Shown here: piece after piece, positions 35,520 through 45,572 of the stretch | Numbering within the stretch: position 1 is the first letter of the stretch | Layout of the letters: every line of letters starts with the position of its first letter | Source of the DNA: Erythrobacter sanguineus | GTDB taxonomy: Bacteria; Pseudomonadota; Alphaproteobacteria; Sphingomonadales; Sphingomonadaceae | DNA length: 64,000 bases | Assembly: GCF_900143235.1 (NCBI RefSeq) | Contig: NZ_FRDF01000014.1 | Coordinates: forward strand, 1 to 64,000 | Direction of reading: 5' to 3' | Program-made: the position numbers and the translations under genes | The notes under the pieces: model-generated | Seen by the model: only the letters and a program-made list of their open reading frames with translations | Database searches by the model: none | What the model was told of the DNA's origin: nothing

Positions 35520-36275
35520 CTAACGACCTGCCATCGCCTTGACCCGTGCAAGATAGGTGCGCCCGATCCGCAGCGCCTCGCCATTCTGCAATTCCACCGA
35601 CCATACGCCAAGCCCGTCGTGCCGCAGCCCGCGGATATTGTCGCGCCGCAGGATGGTGGAGCGATGGATGCGAATGAACTGTTCAGGATCAAGCCGCGCT
35701 TCCAGCCCGGCGATGGTCTGTAATAGCAGGTAGGACCGCGGCGCATCCTCGCCACCGACATGCAGGCGCACATAATCGCGCTCGGCATCGATCTGGTGCA
35801 CTTCGCTGACCGCAATGCGCAGCAGTTCCGAACGGTGCGGCACCCATAATTCGTCGAGATGACGGCTCGATTTCTGGCGGCGCTGCCCACGGCGGGCAAC
35901 GGCACGCTCGATCGCACGTTCGAGCCGGTCGGCGGCAACCGGCTTGAGCACGTAGTCGACCGCCTCGCAATCGAACGCCTCGACCGCGAAATGATCATGC
36001 GCGGTGACGAAGATCACCACCGGGGCCTGTTCCTGCTCGGCCAGCTTGCGCGCCACGCCCAGCCCGTCAAGCTCGGGCATGGTCATGTCGAGCAGCACCA
36101 GATCGGGTTCCAGCTTTTCCGCCAGCCGCAGCGCCGCCGCGCCGTCGCTGGCCGTGCCGATCACCCGCACGCCGGGGATTTCGGCGCAGATCACCTGCAC
36201 GCGTTCGACCGCCAGCGGTTCGTCGTCGACAATCAGGGTTCTGAGCGCGGTCTGTTCGATGTCGGCATCAGTCAT
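35520..36275 (-). CDS. LytTR-family response regulator
   Basis: This 251-residue regulator has a receiver domain (about 10-130) with acidic pocket DDEP at 17-20 and phospho-acceptor Asp63 in LLDMTMPELDG, and a C-terminal LytTR DNA-binding domain (about 145-250; VHQIDAERDYVRLH and FIRIHRSTILRRD). It overlaps the histidine kinase stop by 8 bp, so the two are coupled. Target genes unknown. Confidence 0.93.
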   Translation of the reverse strand: MTDADIEQTALRTLIVDDEPLAVERVQVICAEIPGVRVIGTASDGAAALRLAEKLEPDLVLLDMTMPELDGLGVARKLAEQEQAPVVIFVTAHDHFAVEAFDCEAVDYVLKPVAADRLERAIERAVARRGQRRQKSSRHLDELWVPHRSELLRIAVSEVHQIDAERDYVRLHVGGEDAPRSYLLLQTIAGLEARLDPEQFIRIHRSTILRRDNIRGLRHDGLGVWSVELQNGEALRIGRTYLARVKAMAGR

Positions 36276-37539
36276 GGCGGGTCGCAAAGCGGGTCAAAGG
36301 GATACGGATTTCGGTGCGGTAGCCGCCCGGAACCGGCGCCGAGGTAAAGCCGATATCGGGGCCAAAGCGCGCCTCCAGCCGATCGCGGACATTGGCCAGC
36401 CCGATGCCGAACCCGTGGCCCGCACCCTGCGGCACACCGGGGCCATCATCGCTGACGGTGATCAACAGCCGATCAAACTCCTCGCGCGCGGCGACCGTCA
36501 CCGTGACCGTGCGCGCCACGGCAGAAATCGCATATTTGACCGAGTTTTCGACCAGCGGCTGGAGAATCATGCCCGGCACGCGCGCATTCTCAAGGTCTTC
36601 GGGCAGATCGAACACGGACGCCAGCCGCTTGGGAAAACGCACCGCCTCGATATCGAGATAGAGACGCTGAAGGTCGAATTCGTCCTTGAGCGACACGTCG
36701 GCGGTCGGTTCATTGGCGAGGCTGTGGCGGTAAAACCGGCTCATCGTCTGGATCATCTTCTCGGCCCGGTCAGCCTTGCCTGTCATCACCAGCGCGGACA
36801 GTGAATTCAAGGTGTTGAACAGAAAATGCGGGTTCACCTGATAACGCAAGGAGCGCAATTCAGCGGCCTTGGCGGCAGAGCGGAACTGCTGTTCGCGCCG
36901 CTCAGCCGCGCGTGCCTGTACCCCGGCGAGCAGGGCAAAATAGGTCGAAGCCCAGGCCAGCAGCAGGAAGTAACGCCCCAGCGCCACATGGAGCAGCCTG
37001 CGCCAGAAATCGGCATAGGTTACCGCCGGGGCAATCAGCACGCTTTCCGAACCAATCACTTCCTCTTGCGCTGTCGCCCCGCTGACACCCGGTGCAGCCG
37101 GGCTGATCCGCCGCACCGGCACATCGACCAGCAGGTTGCCGGCTTCGTCGCGGCGCAGGTTGAGATTGTACTTCGCGGCATAGGCCCTTTCCTGGGCCAG
37201 CTGGATATCCTCGAACACCCACTGGTTGACCTGCCCGATCCCCAGCGCAACTGGCAGGGCCAGTATGATCGCCGCGGAAATCTTGAGCCATAATGGCTTG
37301 CGATCGAACAGGCGCAGCAGCAGCCACAGCAGCATGGTGAAGGCCACCCCCACCCCCGTCACCGCGAAGCGTCGCCAGCCCATTTCGAATTGGAGCCCGA
37401 AATCCATCACCAGGCTGCGCACTGTGATGAGCGCGAAATAGGTCGTCCACAGCACCAGCATCGAGACCAGCACCATGCGGAAAGGTACGGTCACGGGGGG
37501 GGCGGCAGGGGCCGCTTCGCTCGGTGGTTTGGTCGCCAT
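36268..37539 (-). CDS. LytS-like sensor histidine kinase (His_kinase/PF06580)
   Basis: This 423-residue membrane kinase has an N-terminal domain with about four hydrophobic segments (starting FRMVLVSMLVLWTTYFALITV), a periplasmic or linker region (about 115-180) and the cytoplasmic core. The phospho-acceptor His238 is in QVNPHFLFNTLNSLSAL, and the HATPase has QPLVENSVKYAI and SDDGPGVPQGAGHGFGIGLANVRDR, quoted in part. It signals to the overlapping LytTR regulator. The stimulus is unknown. Confidence 0.93.
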   Translation of the reverse strand: MATKPPSEAAPAAPPVTVPFRMVLVSMLVLWTTYFALITVRSLVMDFGLQFEMGWRRFAVTGVGVAFTMLLWLLLRLFDRKPLWLKISAAIILALPVALGIGQVNQWVFEDIQLAQERAYAAKYNLNLRRDEAGNLLVDVPVRRISPAAPGVSGATAQEEVIGSESVLIAPAVTYADFWRRLLHVALGRYFLLLAWASTYFALLAGVQARAAERREQQFRSAAKAAELRSLRYQVNPHFLFNTLNSLSALVMTGKADRAEKMIQTMSRFYRHSLANEPTADVSLKDEFDLQRLYLDIEAVRFPKRLASVFDLPEDLENARVPGMILQPLVENSVKYAISAVARTVTVTVAAREEFDRLLITVSDDGPGVPQGAGHGFGIGLANVRDRLEARFGPDIGFTSAPVPGGYRTEIRIPLTRFATRHD

Positions 37540-37625
37540 TATGGAACCCACCGATAACCGCGCCGCCGCGCCAACGCCACCGGCATGGGCGTTTGTCGTC
37601 GGTCAGCATCGGGCCTTGGTCGAAT

Positions 37626-37650
37626 GGGGCGCCCCCGATCAGGGCGCCCC
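37626..37650. terminator. GC-rich hairpin downstream of fumC
   Basis: GGGGCGCCC (37626-37634) pairs with GGGCGCCCC (37642-37650) about 20 bp past the fumC stop on the minus strand. There is no T-run, so it is a weak or Rho-aided terminator. Confidence 0.4.
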
Positions 37651-37669
37651 GCTTCGTTCAGGTGCAATC

Positions 37670-39097
37670 CTATGCTCTGGGCTTGATCATGTCGGCCGGC
37701 ACCACCCACTGGGCGAACTGTTCTTCGGTCAGCAGGCCCAGTTCCAGCGCCGCGGCCTTCAGCGTGGTACCCTCGGCATGGGCTTTCTTGGCGATCTTTG
37801 CCGCATTGTCATAGCCGATATGGGGATTGAGCGCGGTCACCAGCATCAGGCTTTCATTGAGCAACTGGTTGATCCGATCCTCGTTGGCTTCGATCCCGAC
37901 CACGCAATTATCGGTGAAGGCGTGGCTGGCATCGCCAATCAGCTTGATTGACTGCAACACGTTGTAGATCATTACCGGCTTGAACACGTTCAGCTCCAGG
38001 TGCCCATGCGTGCCCGCGACCGTCACCGTCATGTGATTGCCGATCACCTGCGCGCAGACCATCGTCATCGCCTCGCACTGGGTCGGATTGACCTTGCCCG
38101 GCATGATCGAGGAACCCGGTTCATTAGCAGGCAGGCTGAGTTCGCCAAGACCGCTGCGAGGGCCAGAGCCAAGCAGGCGGATATCATTGGCGATCTTCAT
38201 CAGGCTGACGGCCAGCACATTCAGCGCGCCGGAAATCTCCACCATCGCATCATGCGCGGCGAGCGCCTCGAACTTGTTGGGTGCGGTGACGAAGGCATGG
38301 CCGGTCTCGGCGGCCACCTGGCTCGCAAATTCCTCCGCAAAGCCGACCTTGGCGTTGATCCCGGTGCCCACCGCTGTGCCGCCCTGCGCCAGTTCCAGCA
38401 CGCGCGGCAAGGTCGCCTGCACGCGGGCAATGCCGTATTCGATCTGCTTGGCGTAACCGGAAAACTCCTGCCCCAGCGTCATCGGGGTGGCATCCTGCAA
38501 ATGGGTGCGGCCGATCTTGACGATATCGGCAAATTCCCTGGCCTTGTCGTCCAGCGCGCCGTGGAGTTTCCCCAATGCCGGAATGAGGTTGGCAATCGCC
38601 TCATGCGCAGCGGCGATGTGCATCGCGGTGGGGAAGGTATCGTTTGATGATTGCCCCATGTTGCAGTGATCATTGGGGTGCACCGGATCCTTGCCGCCCC
38701 TGTGGCCGGTCAGGATCTCGTTGGCGCGGCTGGCGATCACCTCGTTGGCGTTCATGTTCGACTGGGTGCCGGAACCCGTCTGCCACACCACCAGCGGGAA
38801 CTGATCTGCCAGCGTCCCGTCGATCACTTCGCGCGCGGCCTGCACGATGGCTTCGCCCAGCCTGGCATCCAGCACGCCCAGTTTGATGTTGGCGCGCGCG
38901 GCGGAAAGCTTCTGAATGCCCAGCGCGCGCACCAGTGCGGGGGGCATTTTCTCGCCGCCGATGGGGAAATTGACGATGCTGCGCTGGGTCTGCGCGCCCC
39001 AATGGGCATCCGCCGGAACCGCCACTTCGCCCAGCGAATCCGTTTCGATCCGCGTCTCTCCATACTTGGCCGCGCCATTGCTCGTCATGTCACTCAT
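37670..39097 (-). CDS. fumC: Fumarate hydratase class II
   Basis: This 475-residue TCA-cycle enzyme interconverts fumarate and malate. The superfamily signature [11 protein letters not shown] is intact, with [25 protein letters not shown] and the N-terminal [16 protein letters not shown]. It is the iron-independent, oxygen-stable class. The ATG at 39097 is preferred; an ATG three codons later is equally possible. Confidence 0.96.
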   Translation of the reverse strand: MSDMTSNGAAKYGETRIETDSLGEVAVPADAHWGAQTQRSIVNFPIGGEKMPPALVRALGIQKLSAARANIKLGVLDARLGEAIVQAAREVIDGTLADQFPLVVWQTGSGTQSNMNANEVIASRANEILTGHRGGKDPVHPNDHCNMGQSSNDTFPTAMHIAAAHEAIANLIPALGKLHGALDDKAREFADIVKIGRTHLQDATPMTLGQEFSGYAKQIEYGIARVQATLPRVLELAQGGTAVGTGINAKVGFAEEFASQVAAETGHAFVTAPNKFEALAAHDAMVEISGALNVLAVSLMKIANDIRLLGSGPRSGLGELSLPANEPGSSIMPGKVNPTQCEAMTMVCAQVIGNHMTVTVAGTHGHLELNVFKPVMIYNVLQSIKLIGDASHAFTDNCVVGIEANEDRINQLLNESLMLVTALNPHIGYDNAAKIAKKAHAEGTTLKAAALELGLLTEEQFAQWVVPADMIKPRA

Positions 39098-39260
39098 CGA
39101 AGCCACCCTCACGTAAGTCGAATACAATCCCGCTTGATTGCGCGCTCCCCTAAGCACCGGTGGCGAGCGAGGTCAAAGCCCGAAATGACGCGAACAGGCC
39201 AACAACGCAAAGACCTTGGAACAAGCGGCTGCCGCGTCTAAGGGCAAGCCGCCAGAGGAC

Positions 39261-39294
39261 TTGACGAACTGTGTTACTGATATAATACAGTTCG
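39261..39294 (+). promoter_or_regulatory. Extended -10 promoter overlapped by a long inverted repeat
   Basis: TTGACG (39261-39266) and TGATATAAT (extended -10, TATAAT at 39281-39286; 14-bp spacing) precede the PCMT-like gene. The inverted repeat CGAACTGTGTTA-CTGATA-TAATACAGTTCG (39265-39294; one mismatch) covers the -35/-10 region, which is the usual place of a TetR-type repressor operator. Confidence 0.65.
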
Positions 39295-39304
39295 CGGAGC
39301 AAGA

Positions 39305-39952
39305 ATGACCGACATTACCATGAACCGTGACACCCAAATCTCCCCCGATACGGCCCCGGACACGGCAATCGCCCGACGGGCCATGATCGACAGCCAGTTG
39401 CGCACCAGCGGCGTGAACGAGGAATATGTGCTGGCGCGGATGCTGGCCGTCCCGCGCGAAAATTTCCTGCCTGCCGACAAGGCCTCGCAGGCCTATATCG
39501 ACCGTATGGTTGTGCTGGGCGGCCCGGGTCATGCGGGGGGGCACCTTGCCTCTCCGCTGTTCTACGGCAAGCTGCTGCTGGAAGCCGCGCCCGCCCCCAC
39601 TGACCGTGTTCTGGTGGTCGAAGGCGGCACCGGCTACCTTGCCGAATTGCTGCGTCCGCTGGTCGCCGCGCTGGAAACCGCCAGCGCAGATGATGCCGCG
39701 ACGGGCAAACTCGTGCCCGCAGCGCCCTTTAGTCTGATCGTGGTCGACGGTGCGATCGAACGACTGCCCGAAGCACTCACCGCCCACCTCGCCGAAGATG
39801 GCCGGATCGTCTCGGGCCTGCTCCTGCGGCAGGTGACCCGGCTCGCCGCCGGGCGCAAGATCGGCGGGCGCGTGGCGCTGCAACCGTTCGAGGATCTTGG
39901 CATTCCGGTGCTGCACGCCTTTGCCGCGCGCAAGGGCTGGTCCTTCGCGTGA
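39305..39952 (+). CDS. Protein-L-isoaspartate methyltransferase-like protein, degenerate
   Basis: This 215-residue PCMT-family protein keeps the N-terminal family region (RRAMIDSQLRTSGV, VPRENFLP, YIDRM) but the SAM-binding motif I, normally 'EIGTGSGYQ', reads VVEGGTGYLAEL, and about 40 residues of the central fold are missing before DGAIERLP. Methyltransferase activity is doubtful. It overlaps tolC (GTGA) and shares its promoter, so it may act in export. Such PCMT-like/tolC pairs recur in sphingomonads. Confidence 0.8.
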   Translation: MTDITMNRDTQISPDTAPDTAIARRAMIDSQLRTSGVNEEYVLARMLAVPRENFLPADKASQAYIDRMVVLGGPGHAGGHLASPLFYGKLLLEAAPAPTDRVLVVEGGTGYLAELLRPLVAALETASADDAATGKLVPAAPFSLIVVDGAIERLPEALTAHLAEDGRIVSGLLLRQVTRLAAGRKIGGRVALQPFEDLGIPVLHAFAARKGWSFA

Positions 39953-41424
39953 CACGCATTCCAGCCCTGCTTCAGCTGGCCGGTTCGGCAAGCCTGCTGG
40001 CAATCAGCGCAATCGCTGCGCCCGCTCAGGCCGACAACCTGCGTGAAGCCCTGGTGGAGGCCTATGGTTCAAACCCGACGCTCGAAGCTGCGCGCGCCAA
40101 CCAGCGCGCCACCGACGAAGGCGTGCCGATCCAGCGCGCGCCGGGCCTGCCTTCGCTTGATGTCACTGCGACCCATATCGAGTTCATCCGCCAGTCGGCC
40201 AACGCTTTCGCCCCGCCGGAACGCAACCTCGGGGTGACGACCGCGCTGCTGGTGCCGGTCTATTCGGGCGGCGCGGTGCGCAACGGGATCGCCGCAGCCA
40301 AGGACCGGGTCGAGGCCGGGCAGGCCGATCTGCGCAACACCGAAAGCACCATCTTCGCGCAGGTTGTCGCCGCCTATATGGACGTGCTGCGCACCGAGGC
40401 GCTGGCCGCGCTGGCGGCGAACAATGTCGCGGTGCTGCGCACCAATCTCGAGGCGACCAGCGACCGCTTCCAGATCGGCGATGTCACCATCACCGACGTC
40501 GCCCAGTCGCGCTCGCGTCTCGCGGTGGCAGAGGGCGATCTGCAACAGGCCGAGGCCAACCTGATCGCTGCGCGTGAAACCTATATCCGCCTGGTCGGGC
40601 AGGCGCCGGGCGAACTCGCCCCGCCGCCGCCGCTGCCCGGCCTGCCGGATACGATGGGCGATGCCATCGTCAGCGCGCTGGAAAACAACCCCAACCTCGA
40701 AGCCGCCAAGCTGCGCGCCGAGGCTGCGGGTTTCGACACCAAGGTTGCGGGCGCCGGGCGGCTGCCCACCGTCGGCCTGTTCGTCAACGGCCAGTACAGC
40801 GATTTCTTCGGCACGCTGGCCAGCAATTTCCCCGGCCTCGTGCAGCGCGAAGTGACAGCCAATGCCGGCGTGCGTGTCACAGTGCCGCTGTTTCAGGGCG
40901 GCTTGCCCGCTGCCCGCCAGCGTCAGGCCGGAGCGCGCGAATCGGCCGCGCTCGAAGACGTGATCGCCTCGGAACGCCAGATCATCGCCGAAACCCGTTC
41001 GACCTGGTCGAACTGGCAGGCTGCCAATGGCGTCATCAAGAGCGCGCAGGCCGCCGTCGAAGCCGCCGAACTCAGCCTTGAAGGGGTGCGCGCGGAAAAT
41101 TCCATCGGCAACCGCACGATCATCGAAGTGCTCAATGCCGAACAGGAACTGGTCAGCGCCCGCGCGCAGCTCGTCACCGCGCGGCGCAACGCCTATGTCG
41201 CCGGGTTCAATCTGCTGGCTTTGATGGGCAAGGCCGAGGCGCGCGATCTCAATCTCGATATCGAAGGCGTGCTCTACGATCCGACGATCAACGCCCAGCG
41301 GGTCAGCGCCAAGATGTGGGACTGGGACCGCGATCCCAAGGCCGAAGCGAAATCGACCAGAACCGTTGACATTCCAGCCCCTGACGCAACAATCGGACCG
41401 CAACTTCTGCCCCGCGAAATGTGA
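39949..41424 (+). CDS. tolC: TolC-family outer membrane efflux/export protein
   Basis: This 491-residue outer-membrane factor has a signal peptide (TRIPALLQLAGSASLLAISAIAAPAQA) and the duplicated TolC architecture: NLREALVEAYGSNPTLEAARA, a first barrel/coil half, then a second half from NPNLEAAKLRAEAAG. It would form a trimeric channel with an RND/ABC pump or type I system encoded elsewhere. The start is GTG, overlapping the PCMT-like stop. Its promoter carries a candidate repressor operator. Confidence 0.93.
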   Translation: MTRIPALLQLAGSASLLAISAIAAPAQADNLREALVEAYGSNPTLEAARANQRATDEGVPIQRAPGLPSLDVTATHIEFIRQSANAFAPPERNLGVTTALLVPVYSGGAVRNGIAAAKDRVEAGQADLRNTESTIFAQVVAAYMDVLRTEALAALAANNVAVLRTNLEATSDRFQIGDVTITDVAQSRSRLAVAEGDLQQAEANLIAARETYIRLVGQAPGELAPPPPLPGLPDTMGDAIVSALENNPNLEAAKLRAEAAGFDTKVAGAGRLPTVGLFVNGQYSDFFGTLASNFPGLVQREVTANAGVRVTVPLFQGGLPAARQRQAGARESAALEDVIASERQIIAETRSTWSNWQAANGVIKSAQAAVEAAELSLEGVRAENSIGNRTIIEVLNAEQELVSARAQLVTARRNAYVAGFNLLALMGKAEARDLNLDIEGVLYDPTINAQRVSAKMWDWDRDPKAEAKSTRTVDIPAPDATIGPQLLPREM

Positions 41425-41466
41425 TTCCCGATTCGGGACAGGCAGGCAGCAGCACGAGGACATGAG

Positions 41467-41988
41467 ATGGGGCAAGAGGGCGAAGCTTCGGTCGAGGAAA
41501 TCCTCGAATCGATCAAGAAAGTGATCGCGCGCGATAACCGCGCGGGCGCGCTTGAGGCACGGCGCCTTCGTGAACAGGCCGCCGATCAGGCCGACGCCGA
41601 AGCCCCGCCCCATGAAACTGCCGAGCGCCCGCGCCAGCATCAGGTGCGCGACGCGGAAGAAGTGCTCGATCTGGCCAACATGGAATTCGCCCCGGATGAC
41701 GAATCATCCGCGCTACCGATTGAAAACGCGCGCGGTAACCCGGACGAAAGCCCGCTGATCGCGGATACTGTGCGCAGTGCCATGCAGGAAAACCTCGCCG
41801 CGCTGGCGATGCTGGCAGAACCGGGGGCCAGGCCGCAGATCGTGCGCTCGGGCGAAACCTCACTGGAAGGCCTGACGCGCGAATTGCTACGCCCGATGCT
41901 GGCCCAGTGGCTCGAAGCCCATCTGCCCGCCATGGTCGAAAAACTGGTGCAGGCGGAAATCGCCCGGATCGTCGGCAAGAAAGTCTGA
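41467..41988 (+). CDS. PopZ-like (DUF2497) polar organising protein
   Basis: This 173-residue acidic protein has the two hallmarks of the PopZ/DUF2497 family: the N-terminal SVEEILESIKKVIARD helix and the C-terminal LLRPMLAQWLEAHLPAMVEKLVQAEIARI helix, which assembles the polymer (quoted in part). A disordered Pro/Glu-rich stretch lies between. In Caulobacter PopZ holds the ParB-parS centromere at the pole; here parA-parB and parS are 20 kb away. It starts 42 bp after tolC and may be cotranscribed. Confidence 0.88.
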   Translation: MGQEGEASVEEILESIKKVIARDNRAGALEARRLREQAADQADAEAPPHETAERPRQHQVRDAEEVLDLANMEFAPDDESSALPIENARGNPDESPLIADTVRSAMQENLAALAMLAEPGARPQIVRSGETSLEGLTRELLRPMLAQWLEAHLPAMVEKLVQAEIARIVGKKV

Positions 41989-42045
41989 AGGCTGGAAAGT
42001 CTGAAGGCTGGCGCCGCGCCGCCACGCAGGCTAATCCTTGCGGCC

Positions 42046-44241
42046 ATGCGTAATCTTGCAGTTTCCGGCGCCCTGATTCCGATCATGCTCGCCGCCGCCC
42101 TTTTTGCCGCTCCCTTGGCCGCGCAGGATGCGGCCGGGACAGCGCCCGCCCAAAGCGTGAGCATCCCCGGCCTGTCCGCCCCGCCGATGAGCGCGCGTGA
42201 CCTTGTCACCATGCCGCGACTGGGTGCGCCAATGGTCAACCCCGCTGGCACGCTGGCGGTCTATGGGGTCACCACCACCGATCCGGAAAGCCTCACGCGC
42301 AGCACCGCCCATTACCTGCTCGATCTGACGCAACCGGGCGCAGGGCCGGTGGCGCTCGATCTGGGAATGAAGGCCTCGTCGCTCGCCTTTGGGCCGGGCG
42401 GGCGGCTTTATTTCCTCAGCAGCGAACATCCGGAAGCGAACGCCGAAGCGCGCAGCCGCGTGTGGCGGATCAGCATCGACGATGCGGGGCGGATCGGCGC
42501 GCCCGAACTGGTCGCCGACACGCCCGGCACCGACATCGCCGGGTTCAAACTGGCGCCGACCGGCGATGCCATCGCACTATGGGGCGAAGTGCCGCGCGAA
42601 TGCCCGCGATTCGCGTGTCCCGAGGCCACTGCGGCGCACCTGCCGGGGCCGGGCACCGGACGGCTTTATGATGGCGCTGGCGGGTTCTATCGCCATTGGG
42701 ATCAGTGGGAAACGCCCGGTACCTATAGCCGCGTTTTCGTGTTCGGGCTGGAAAACGGCATGGCGGTGGGCGACGGCGTGCCGGTTGACGGCACCGATCC
42801 GGCCAACGGCCTCACCGGCGACACCCCGACCATGCCGTTCGGCGGGGGTGAGGATATCGCCTGGGCGCCCGATGGCGAACATCTCTATTTCGTCGCCCGC
42901 AAAGCCGACGGCGCGGAACCGGCCTCGACCAATTTCGACATCTACGTCTCCGACCTTTCGGGCGCTGCGCCGATCCTGCTGACCGCAGGCAACGCAGCAA
43001 CCGACACCGCGCCGACGCCTTCGCCCAACGGGCGCTATCTTGCATGGCTGGCGATGGACCGGCCAACCTACGAGGCTGATCGCCTGTCGGTGCGGCTGCT
43101 CGACCTCGCCACCGGAAAGGCGCGCAACCTGACCGCCGATACCGATCTCAGCTTCGGCAGCCTGACGTGGGAAGCAGACGGCAAAAGCCTGATCGCGACC
43201 GCGCAGGAAGTGCTTGATACCCCCGCCTTCCGCATCGATCCGGTGAGCGGCGCAGTGGCCCGGCTCGATCTGATGGCTGGGAACGAGGCGCATATTGCCA
43301 ATCTCGCCGCGTTGCCGGGGGGGCGGCTGCTGTTCACCCGCGATTCGCTGGGCGCGCCTTCTGAGCTCTATCTCGCCGACGCAGGCCAGCAGGGCCGCCC
43401 GCTGACCGATGTCGCGACCACCCGCATGGGAACCATGGCCAGCATTGTCACCCGTCGCTTCAGCTTTGCCGGAGCGAACGGCGACACGGTGTGGGGCCAG
43501 ATCACCCGGCTGGCCGATCAGACCGGGCCGATCCCGGCGATCCTCTATATCCACGGCGGGCCGCAGGGCAGCTTCAATGATGGCTGGTCGAGCCGCTGGA
43601 ACCCGCGCGTTGTCGCCAGCCAGGGCTACGCGGTGATCTCGGTCGATTTCCACGGCAGCACCGGATACGGGCAGGCCTTTACCGATGCGATTCGCAGCGA
43701 CTGGGGCGGCAAGCCGCTGGAAGATTTGCAGAAAGGCCTCACCGCCGCGCTGGCTGCGGATCAGCAGATCGATGGCTCACGGGCCTGCGCGATGGGCGCG
43801 AGCTATGGCGGTTACATGGTCAACTGGATCGCCGGGCAATGGGCTGACCGGTTCGATTGCCTGATCCAGCATGATGGCTTGTTCGACATGCGCAGTTTTT
43901 ACTATTCCACGGAAGAATTGTGGTTTCCGCGCTGGGATTTCGGCGGCTCCTACTCCGAGGCGCGCGAGACTTATGAACGCTGGAACCCGGCCAATCATGT
44001 CGATCAATGGAAAACCCCGATGCTGGTGGTCGCCGGGGAGCGCGATTTCCGCGTGCCCTATACGCAAGGCCTGCAAAGCTTCACCGCCTTGCAGGAACGC
44101 GGCATCCCGTCGCAATTGCTGGTCTTCCCGGATGAAAACCACTGGGTGCTGGGTCCGAAGAACTCGCTGCAATGGCATAACACCGTGTTCGCATGGCTGG
44201 ACCGCTGGCTGAAGCAGGAAAAGCCGGAGACGAGCGAATGA
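42046..44241 (+). CDS. S9-family (prolyl oligopeptidase-type) peptidase, exported
   Basis: This 731-residue serine peptidase has a signal peptide, a beta-propeller region (about 60-470) and a C-terminal alpha/beta-hydrolase domain. The triad is visible: Ser586 in GASYGGYM, Asp667 in AGERDFRVP and His699 in DENHWV. An acylaminoacyl or dipeptidyl peptidase activity is typical. It is coupled by ATGA to the ferredoxin-like gene. Confidence 0.93.
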   Translation: MRNLAVSGALIPIMLAAALFAAPLAAQDAAGTAPAQSVSIPGLSAPPMSARDLVTMPRLGAPMVNPAGTLAVYGVTTTDPESLTRSTAHYLLDLTQPGAGPVALDLGMKASSLAFGPGGRLYFLSSEHPEANAEARSRVWRISIDDAGRIGAPELVADTPGTDIAGFKLAPTGDAIALWGEVPRECPRFACPEATAAHLPGPGTGRLYDGAGGFYRHWDQWETPGTYSRVFVFGLENGMAVGDGVPVDGTDPANGLTGDTPTMPFGGGEDIAWAPDGEHLYFVARKADGAEPASTNFDIYVSDLSGAAPILLTAGNAATDTAPTPSPNGRYLAWLAMDRPTYEADRLSVRLLDLATGKARNLTADTDLSFGSLTWEADGKSLIATAQEVLDTPAFRIDPVSGAVARLDLMAGNEAHIANLAALPGGRLLFTRDSLGAPSELYLADAGQQGRPLTDVATTRMGTMASIVTRRFSFAGANGDTVWGQITRLADQTGPIPAILYIHGGPQGSFNDGWSSRWNPRVVASQGYAVISVDFHGSTGYGQAFTDAIRSDWGGKPLEDLQKGLTAALAADQQIDGSRACAMGASYGGYMVNWIAGQWADRFDCLIQHDGLFDMRSFYYSTEELWFPRWDFGGSYSEARETYERWNPANHVDQWKTPMLVVAGERDFRVPYTQGLQSFTALQERGIPSQLLVFPDENHWVLGPKNSLQWHNTVFAWLDRWLKQEKPETSE

Positions 44242-44651
44242 GCCGCAAGGAACTGCTTTCGGCCCAGACCTCGCTTGCCAAGCATTACGGCGATCCGGCC
44301 AAGGGCACGCAGATCACCCGTCACATCATGCTGTGTTCGGTTTCCGACAAGCAGAAATGCTGTTCGCGCGAGGACGGGGAGGAAGCGTGGAAATTCCTCA
44401 AGACCCGGCTCAAGGAACGCGGACTGGTCGGGCCGCAACGCGGGGATGACAGCAACCGCGGTGCGGGGGGCGGCATCCAGCGCAGCAAGGCCGATTGCCT
44501 GCAGATCTGCGCGGCGGGGCCGGTCGCGGTCGTGTGGCCGGACGGCGTGTGGTATCACTCGTGCTCGCCCGACGTGCTCGACCGCATCATCGAGGAACAT
44601 CTGGTCGGCGGCGTCCCGGTGGAAGACTTCAGGCTCCGCCCGCCCGCCTAA
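44238..44651 (+). CDS. Thioredoxin-like [2Fe-2S] ferredoxin
   Basis: This 137-residue protein has the thioredoxin-like ferredoxin pattern: an N-terminal cysteine cluster ([11 protein letters not shown]) and a second group in [10 protein letters not shown] with WYHSCSPD near the end. It probably binds one [2Fe-2S] cluster and shuttles electrons; the partner is unknown. It overlaps the S9 peptidase gene by 4 bp, and its TAA stop overlaps by 3 bp the TAG stop of the convergent next gene. Confidence 0.85.
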   Translation: MSRKELLSAQTSLAKHYGDPAKGTQITRHIMLCSVSDKQKCCSREDGEEAWKFLKTRLKERGLVGPQRGDDSNRGAGGGIQRSKADCLQICAAGPVAVVWPDGVWYHSCSPDVLDRIIEEHLVGGVPVEDFRLRPPA

Positions 44652-44959
44652 TCATCCTTGGGCAGCCAGAATTCGTCGCGCCCGGGCAGGCGATTATCGA
44701 CCGATTCGTCATGACCCGTCCCGTTGGACAGGAAGGCAAGCCCCATCAATCCGCCGCCAAGCAGCATGGTGAGGCTGATTCCCAAGGCCACCGCGATGTA
44801 GAAATGCACCGAAATCATACCGTTATAGGCAAACAACAGCCCCATCGCCACCGCCACCACCAGTGTGGTGACCGCCAGCAGCAATTTCATGATCTGGCGA
44901 TAGCGCGCCCAGGCATGGGCCGCGTTCACAGGATCATCGAGCGGGGATTTGCGCGTCAT
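44648..44959 (-). CDS. Small two-pass membrane protein, hypothetical
   Basis: This 103-residue protein has two membrane segments ([21 protein letters not shown] and [24 protein letters not shown]) and an acidic, charged C-terminus (DEFWLPKDD). No family name is recognised, though it looks conserved in type. The ATG at 44959 is preferred over in-frame ATGs upstream. Its stop codon shares bases with the ferredoxin stop. Confidence 0.7.
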   Translation of the reverse strand: MTRKSPLDDPVNAAHAWARYRQIMKLLLAVTTLVVAVAMGLLFAYNGMISVHFYIAVALGISLTMLLGGGLMGLAFLSNGTGHDESVDNRLPGRDEFWLPKDD

Positions 44960-45101
44960 CGGCCCGACATGGCCCGCACACCGGCGCATTGCAACGCGCA
45001 AAGGATGCAAGCCCCGGTTCGCGCCATGCAAGCGCCGCCAGCCACGGATTCGCTTTTTCACCACAGACATGGCACTTTCCCCCCGGAGAGAGGAGTCGGC
45101 C

Positions 45102-45533
45102 ATGAACATTGCCAACATCATCGCCCACCGCGCAGGGTCTAACATTATCGCCTGCGACGTTTCGACCCCGGTGGCCGAGGCCGTCGGCATCCTTGCGAGC
45201 AAGCGCATCGGCGCCCTACCGGTGCTGCGTGATGGCCGGGTGGCGGGGATCGTGTCGGAACGTGACGTGATCTACCGTCTTGCCGATCATGGGCGCGACT
45301 GCCTTGATCTGACGGTCGAACAGATCATGACCTCGCCTGCGGTAACGGTCGAACCATCGACCTCGATCGACGATGCGCTGGCGATGATGACCCGCCGCCG
45401 GTTCCGCCACTTTCCGGTGGTCGAGGACGGCAAGCTGGTCGCCTTCATCTCGATCGGCGATCTGGTGAAACACAAGATCGACGAAGTGCAGCACGAGGCC
45501 GAAGCGCTGCGCAATTACATTCAGGCGGTCTGA
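45102..45533 (+). CDS. Tandem CBS-domain protein
   Basis: This 143-residue protein consists of two CBS motifs: VAEAVGILASKRIGALPVLRDGRVAGIVSERDV and the second DALAMMTRRRFRHFPVVEDGKLVAFISIGDLV (quoted in part). Such small CBS proteins bind adenosyl ligands and may sense energy charge. GAGAGGAG lies 10 bp upstream of the ATG. Confidence 0.92.
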   Translation: MNIANIIAHRAGSNIIACDVSTPVAEAVGILASKRIGALPVLRDGRVAGIVSERDVIYRLADHGRDCLDLTVEQIMTSPAVTVEPSTSIDDALAMMTRRRFRHFPVVEDGKLVAFISIGDLVKHKIDEVQHEAEALRNYIQAV

Positions 45534-45572
45534 AGGCTTGAGCTTGGCCGCCGGGCACCCTAAATTGCAATC

